Below are positions 59,608 to 64,000 of a DNA stretch of 64,000 bases, piece by piece. The translations under genes were made by a program, and so were the position numbers. Source of the DNA: Lottia gigantea (lineage: Eukaryota; Mollusca; Gastropoda; Lottiidae); the NCBI RefSeq assembly GCF_000327385.1, contig NW_008710284.1:802259-866258 (forward strand). Direction: 5' to 3'. Below the pieces are notes generated by a model that had not been told where the DNA came from, did not search any database, and worked only from the letters and a program-made list of their open reading frames with translations. Position 1 is the first letter of the stretch. The number at the start of each line of letters is the position of its first letter.

Positions 59608-59745
59608 GAAGGTGCTCTCACACCAAAGTGATTACCAGTTGTGTATGGTTGTGAATAATGACAGTGGTCATGTTTTTCAAACGCAAAGTGATGATTGCTA
59701 TTCTTATTCTATACACAATGATCACTATGGCGTGAGGGCACCTTC
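59608..59745. mobile_element. MITE-B, short copy
   Basis: GAAGGTGCTCTCACACC...AGTGATTA at the left end is matched on the other strand by GAAGGTGCCCTCACGCC, then ATAGTGATCA at the right end. The 138-bp element has terminal inverted repeats of about 25 bp and no coding capacity. Directly after it, ACTGGTGATAACCATGAGG and TAAGGGCCACTTT form a second, partial right end (59753-59788), so two insertions appear to overlap or sit side by side. Confidence 0.82.
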
Positions 59746-59788
59746 AATACCCAACTGGTGATAACCATGAGGTAAGGGCCACTTTAAT

Positions 59789-60349
59789 CATGTTATAAAG
59801 GTACCTGCTCATGTTATGTTTTGAATATCTGGATGTGCATGATTATCAGTGACCTACTTTATTATTTTTTCCAATTATTATTATTATTATTATTTGATTT
59901 CAACCGGTGATTTCTCCCAGTATTTAACCAACCTCTAGCTCTCAGAGAATGCCAGGCCTTGTTCTGGGTTTTTAATTTGATCAAGCATGATTTGAAAATC
60001 TAGAGTAGGCCTGTAACATTATGATTCTTGATATCGTGAATATTTGAAAGTAAAGAGATCTGATTTAAAAACACAGAATTAATCTTGGTGTTCTCTGTCA
60101 AATAAAAGCTTTAAATTTAGTTTATATAATCATTAATTTGCTCAGTATTAAGTTAAAAACTTACAACTTCTATGTTGGCTTATTGCTGTTTCTATTTATA
60201 CAGTACAGATAGTAAACTATAGTTGTCTGCCTCCCTTTATCTCCTATAAGATGGCTTATTACAGTATCTATTTAGTGAATGAATTTTAATCTAAGATTAA
60301 TTATTAGAACTGATGTAAGAGTTATATATAATTATAAATATTAAGATAT
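59789..60349. other. gene-free stretch
   Basis: An ATT microsatellite lies at about 59874-59893. Otherwise nothing is recognisable. Confidence 0.5.
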
Positions 60350-60440
60350 CTGGTAGCGTATTCTCAAACGATCTTACATTGTTTCTAGGGCATCCAAGCA
60401 CATCCTAGTGCTAAGATGGTTTTTGAGAATACATACCCAG
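60350..60440. mobile_element. MITE-A copy 2
   Basis: CTGGTAGCGTATTCTCAAAC, then GATCTTACAT on the left, pairs with CTGGGTATGTATTCTCAAAA, then ACCATCTTAGCACTAGG on the other strand. It is shorter and more diverged than the copy at 56471. Confidence 0.75.
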
Positions 60441-61284
60441 ACGTATAAGTATAACTTTGACTGCTGATCTCTTGCTCAGTATTTGATTTATTTGTCTCAT
60501 TACAGTATTACGGTAATTTAAATATTATAAAGGTATATAGATGTCTAATTCTTCTCTCTCAGCTGCTAGAACTCAATCTCGCAACCTGTATCACTTGTCA
60601 ATATGGAAATCTAGTTGCTACAATCAAATGAAAATGAAATGATATGATCTTTGGGATGATGGTTTACAAATCACGATTATATTTATCTACTGCAACTTCA
60701 GTTTTTCATTTTATCGTAGACAAACTGAACTTCAAATTTGCATTCTTATAAGTGATACATACAGCTGAAATAGAATTATTAGAATTAGACGACTCTACTT
60801 CTTCAAGTAGTATTAAATTGTATGAGAGGCCGATATCATCATTATTTAGCGTGTACAATCTTGCTGACCTCATCAATATGTGTGTACGATTCTTGCTGAC
60901 ATCATCAATATGTGTGTACAATTTTCTGCTGTTAACTGTGTGATAGAATCAATATATTCCTTTTTGTCCTTGTTTCTGTGAAATAAAAATGGTATATTTC
61001 AACTCTTCCCGTCCTGATTTACCCAGGGAAAAGCAAGAGCAGATGCAGTAAAGTAAGGCATAAAATTGAGGCTCATGTGCATGTAGCTATTTTACCATAT
61101 TTAGGTACTGATTCGTACAGGGGCGTACTTAGAAATGCCTGAGGGAGGAGAAGGGGGGCAGGAGGGAAAGGTGGTGGGGGGTTTCGGGGAATAATGTGTC
61201 TCTCTGAAGCAAAGAAAGATAATAGGGCGAATTCACTTGAGGGGTCCGTTGATGGATATCGGGCTTCCTTTCACTTGAAACTTG
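60441..61284. other. gene-free stretch
   Basis: No gene seen. GGGGCGTACTTAGAAAT near 61121 and a G-rich run (GGGAGGAGAAGGGGGGCAGG) at about 61143 are followed by unremarkable sequence. AATATGTGTGTACRATT is duplicated near 60875 and 60908. Confidence 0.45.
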
Positions 61285-61645
61285 ACCTTGCAGCTACTCA
61301 TGTTTATTAGGTAGGCCTACATTCATCAACGTCTTCACCTTGTTGGGACTGTAGTTGACTTGTCTTGACTTCCTCATGTTAATTCTTATATATAGCCCTC
61401 CCAATGCACTGACAGCCCTCACTGAAGCAATGGACACACACTCTAACATATTCTCTAGCAAATCAACACAAAAAATTGATAAAGGATAGACTTTAATTCA
61501 CTTATTTTTACATTTTAAAGAATGTAAACAATAAAGCCGCCATGTTTGTTTATGTTTTGACACTACCATCGCCTCTCAACTTTGACTTCAGAGTTTAGGC
61601 TGAAAAGAGACACGTCAAGCCTTCAAAACTGTGTGTAAACCTCAC
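61285..61645. repeat. diverged duplicated segment, copy 1
   Basis: Shares with 63645-64000, in the same order: TACATTCATCAAC, TATATAGCCCTCC, GCACTGACA, TGAAGCAATGGACACACAC, AACATATTCTCT, AATAGACTTTAATTCAC (here GATAGACTTTAATTCAC), ACAATAAAGCCGCCATGTTTG, TTTTGACAC, CATCGCC, GTTTAGGCTGAAAA and TTCAAAACTG. The minus strand has CAAACATGGCGGC, a YY1-type start-site motif. Confidence 0.85.
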
Positions 61646-61900
61646 AGAAGCCTGGAGAAATGTAATCAAATTCTCAAAATGCCATGACAGTGGTTTGATT
61701 CAGTCCTCTCCTCTTTAAACTGATGTAAAATTTAAATTTCGGGAAAAAATCCGCCATGTTGTTTTTATTACTGCATTTGTTTTGTTTGATATTCGAGACT
61801 AAAGTACAAGAACAACTTTGTAGCCTTTTGGACATTCAAGTCTACCACCCACCCTGTAATTTACGGTCTAAGGGGGACAACTCCATTAAATGATGTCAAC
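61646..61900. other. gene-free stretch
   Basis: Contains a further YY1-like CCGCCATGTT at 61751. Nothing else recognised. Confidence 0.45.
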
Positions 61901-61924
61901 TTTTTTTTTAATGATGGCTCATTG

Positions 61925-62110
61925 TTCGAGACAGAGGGGCGGGACCATGTACGAAAATTGACGAGTGGTGCCGCATAAATACATTCGGCTCTTCAAGTAA
62001 TTTCCGTAAACCTAAACCGGAAACACGACATATTTGATTAACCAGACTCAAACGTCTATAGCCCATTACGACGTTTAGTTCGAGACTGTTGGATGTAAAC
62101 AAACATGGCC
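61925..62110 (+). promoter_or_regulatory. housekeeping-type promoter, CpG-bearing
   Basis: A GC box, GGGGCGGGAC, lies at 61936. An ETS site, ACCGGAAAC, lies at 62016. AACATGGCCGAC, a YY1-type initiator around an ATG, lies at 62103. These occur within 170 CpG-bearing bases, and no TATA box is present. A 64-codon minus-strand frame across it is treated as chance, though divergent transcription cannot be excluded. Confidence 0.45.
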
Positions 62111-62658
62111 GACATCGAGCTGATTTTTTCAGAAATTTCTGAATTTTTGGCTTTTAAAGCCAATACACGGAGAAATGTTTCATTTTTAACGTTTTGCAAG
62201 TTGAATAACTGCCTTGGCAAGTTTAGCGTGTACTGTCATGCGTGTTGACTAGAGGATAAACATTCTACGACCATTATAATGTCTAGAAATTGCACTTGAA
62301 AAGTTGAGGATTTTGACTTCATTAAGTAGCATGGTATTCTCTGGCAGAAATTGTTGTGATTTGGTTTGTCATCTGTGGGTTCGAATAATCTACAAGGTAA
62401 GAAACTGATCCTGGGGCCAGTGCTTCCTAGAGTCAGCTAACGACCCCACCCAGTAACCAGAGTCGGCTAACAACCCCACCCTGTGACTTGATAAAGAATG
62501 ACTTATTTTATTGAATGGCGTGCTGTGATGAGCCTGTCACACTCTACGTGTTATATGTTGTGATTTAATTCTTTCAGGATGAGATCAACAGGCTGTGTAC
62601 GTTAGAGATCCCGCTGCCTGGCAAAATTTTCCTTATTGCACACTGCATTGATTTTTAG
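62105..62658 (+). CDS. possible small two-exon gene, unidentified
   Basis: Exon 1 would run from near 62105 to 62396 and end CAAG|GTAAGA, a near-consensus donor. Exon 2 begins at 62578 after TTTAATTCTTTCAG. A frame from ATG 62331 passes the junction at phase 0 (RIIYK joined to DEINRLCTLEIPLPGKIF) and stops at 62656-62658, making 48 residues. An AATAAA lies at 62724, a fitting distance away. The first ATG (62105, MADIELIF...) opens a separate 46-codon frame that stops before the intron; it could be an upstream ORF or the real product. No family is recognised. The splice, stop and poly(A) arrangement is what supports a transcript. Coding status is doubtful. Confidence 0.35.
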
Positions 62659-62723
62659 ATCATCTGTCTTTTAAGAATTAACTGTATTTTATCTTTTTTA
62701 ATCATGAACTTTGTCATCATATA

Positions 62724-62729
62724 AATAAA
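62724..62729 (+). terminator. poly(A) signal of the possible small gene
   Basis: AATAAA 66 bases after the putative stop codon, in T-rich sequence. Confidence 0.35.
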
Positions 62730-62739
62730 TGATATGATC

Positions 62740-63104
62740 TTTTATAAATCAATTTGGACTTTTTATTTATGAAATTCAAGAGGATGCTGAGGATGCTAGT
62801 CTCGTACGAAAAACATGCAGCAGATCTCTGATAGGGACAGTGGCGTTTCTAGAAAACATGAGGTGAGGGGAGCTGCACAGGGGCCACAAAATTATCAGGG
62901 GAAACACCGGCAATTCATGTTAAATGATAACAATTTTATGAACTTGTAGTTTGATTCTAATATTGACCGTTGTGTGTAGAGAACTTTTCTGCAATCTACA
63001 TGTTAGCAAGTAACTATAGTCCTAGCTGTGACAATCCAAATGGCTACTGACTGAGCTATTTAACTGGTCTAGTAGACGACAATCCAACTCTTACCCCTAA
63101 TACT
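62740..63104. other. gene-free stretch
   Basis: GTGGCGTTTCTAGAAAA near 62841 resembles GGGGCGTACTTAGAAAT near 61121, each followed by a G-rich part, so this may belong to the duplicated unit. No gene seen. Confidence 0.4.
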
Positions 63105-63480
63105 GTGGCAGTGGAATAGCTCAGTCGGTAGCTAATTGGATTGTCATCTGCTAGGACAGTGGAATAGCTCAGTCGGTAGCTAGTTGGATTGTCATCTGCT
63201 GGGACAGTGGAATAGCTCAGTCTGTAGCTAGTTGGATTGTCATCTGCTAGGACAGTGGAATAGTTCAGTCGGTAGCTAGTTGGATTGTCATCTGCTAGGA
63301 CAGTGGAATAGCTCAGTCGGTAGCTAGTTGGATTGTAATCTGCTAGGACAGTGGAATAGCTCAGTCTGTAGCTAGTTGGATTATCATCTGCTAGGCGATT
63401 AGTACAGTAGGTTCGAATCTTCCTCAAAGTAAGAAGAATTCTGATACCAGTGCTTCAGGGGGGAGGCCTGGTGTCAGCTC
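63105..63480 (+). mobile_element. tRNA-derived SINE with six-fold A-box repeat
   Basis: GTGGAATAGCTCAGTCGGTAG starts at 63111, 63159, 63207, 63255, 63303 and 63351, exactly 48 bp apart. Each carries a good RNA polymerase III A-box (TAGCTCAGTCGGTAG or TAGCTCAGTCTGTAG). Only the last copy goes on to a B-box, GGTTCGAATCTTCC, and a tail (ATTCTGATACCAGTGCTTC, GGCCTGGTGTCAGCTC). The 123-codon minus-strand frame merely reflects the 16-codon unit. The related heads at 7505 and 11790 are single. Confidence 0.85.
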
Positions 63481-63644
63481 TTGTCCCATAATACTTGGCA
63501 GAGCAAAAAATTTGCAGAGCATCCGAGCCTCTCTGATAATCGGTTTATTATCTGTTTTATTTACCTCACCATGGCCTCGTGCAGCCAAGTTTCTGTCAAC
63601 CCAGTTGTAAATGAGTATAAATAATCAGTGAAAGACATGTCTGC

Positions 63645-64000
63645 ATCCCTTACAGCTACTCCTAACAGCTAGTTATGTTAATTAGATACATTCATCAACA
63701 CATTCCCTGGAACTATTATCAGTTAGACTGTAGACTGGTACAGAACCTCATGTTTGGTCTTATATAGCCCTCCTGATGCACTGACATCACTTACTGAAGC
63801 AATGGACACACACTTTAACATATTCTCTTGAAAATAAAAACAAAAATTGATAAAGAATAGACTTTAATTCACATATTTTCACATTTTAATGAATGTAAAC
63901 AATAAAGCCGCCATGTTTGTTTACGTTTTGACACTTCCATCGCCTCCAAACTCAAGAGTTTAGGCTGAAAAAAGACACACTAATCGTTCAAAACTGCGTG
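63645..64000. repeat. diverged duplicated segment, copy 2 (runs off the window)
   Basis: The partner of 61285-61645, about 2.36 kb downstream in the same orientation. It still aligns at the last base of the window, so its right end is not seen. The minus strand again reads CAAACATGGCGGCTTTATTG at 63914 leftwards. Confidence 0.85.

Noticed and set aside
61908-62102. 64-codon minus-strand ORF in the promoter patch
   Set aside because: CpG-bearing DNA has fewer stops; no splice donor or known domain. Divergent transcription remains possible but is unsupported.
63056-63427. 123-codon minus-strand repeat protein
   Set aside because: The 48-bp unit is a multiple of three, so the frame is kept passively; the sequence is a repeated SINE head.
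1-64000. CRISPR array, operon, phage or other prokaryote-type system
   Set aside because: The window is animal DNA with spliced genes; the tandem arrays lack unique spacers of constant length and no associated genes are present.

Overview
This is AT-rich, intron-bearing animal DNA, with long non-coding stretches packed with minisatellites, short inverted-repeat elements and tRNA-derived SINE copies. The one gene that can be named with certainty is a complete hunchback (hb) orthologue on the + strand. Its finger set (two N-terminal fingers, a block of four, one isolated finger, then a C-terminal pair) and its intron-split coding region point to a lophotrochozoan, most likely a mollusc. The species cannot be fixed from the sequence alone.

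Layout. Positions 1 to about 40,000 are the 5' flank of hb. No complete gene is visible there. The flank holds many tandem arrays, dispersed repeats (named R1, R2, MITE-B and SINE below), a few CpG-bearing patches in an otherwise CpG-poor background, and two short splice-flanked reading frames (13875 and 28315) that could be 3' exons of an unidentified gene. hb runs from 40442 to 54242: a 47-nt first coding exon, a 10.1-kb intron, then three exons in 3.6 kb. The joined reading frame is 1029 codons, and splice phases match at all three junctions. From 54243 to about 61000 lies the 3' UTR and 3' flank, with a let-7 seed match, a near-perfect 144-bp foldback, an ATGTTCA-rich array and several MITE copies. 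From 61285 to the end there is a diverged duplicated segment, a CpG-bearing housekeeping-type promoter with a possible small two-exon gene (48 codons, unidentified), and a tRNA-derived SINE whose A-box part is repeated six times.

hb encodes a zinc-finger transcription factor. The non-coding content is of interest mainly as possible regulatory DNA for it: GACGTC/CRE-like sites in the 5' flank, an FTZ-F1-type site close to the start codon, and possible post-transcriptional sites downstream. These regulatory ideas are inferences from motif matches. I found no phage-like, CRISPR, operon or retroviral structure, and nothing that can honestly be called a new multi-gene system.
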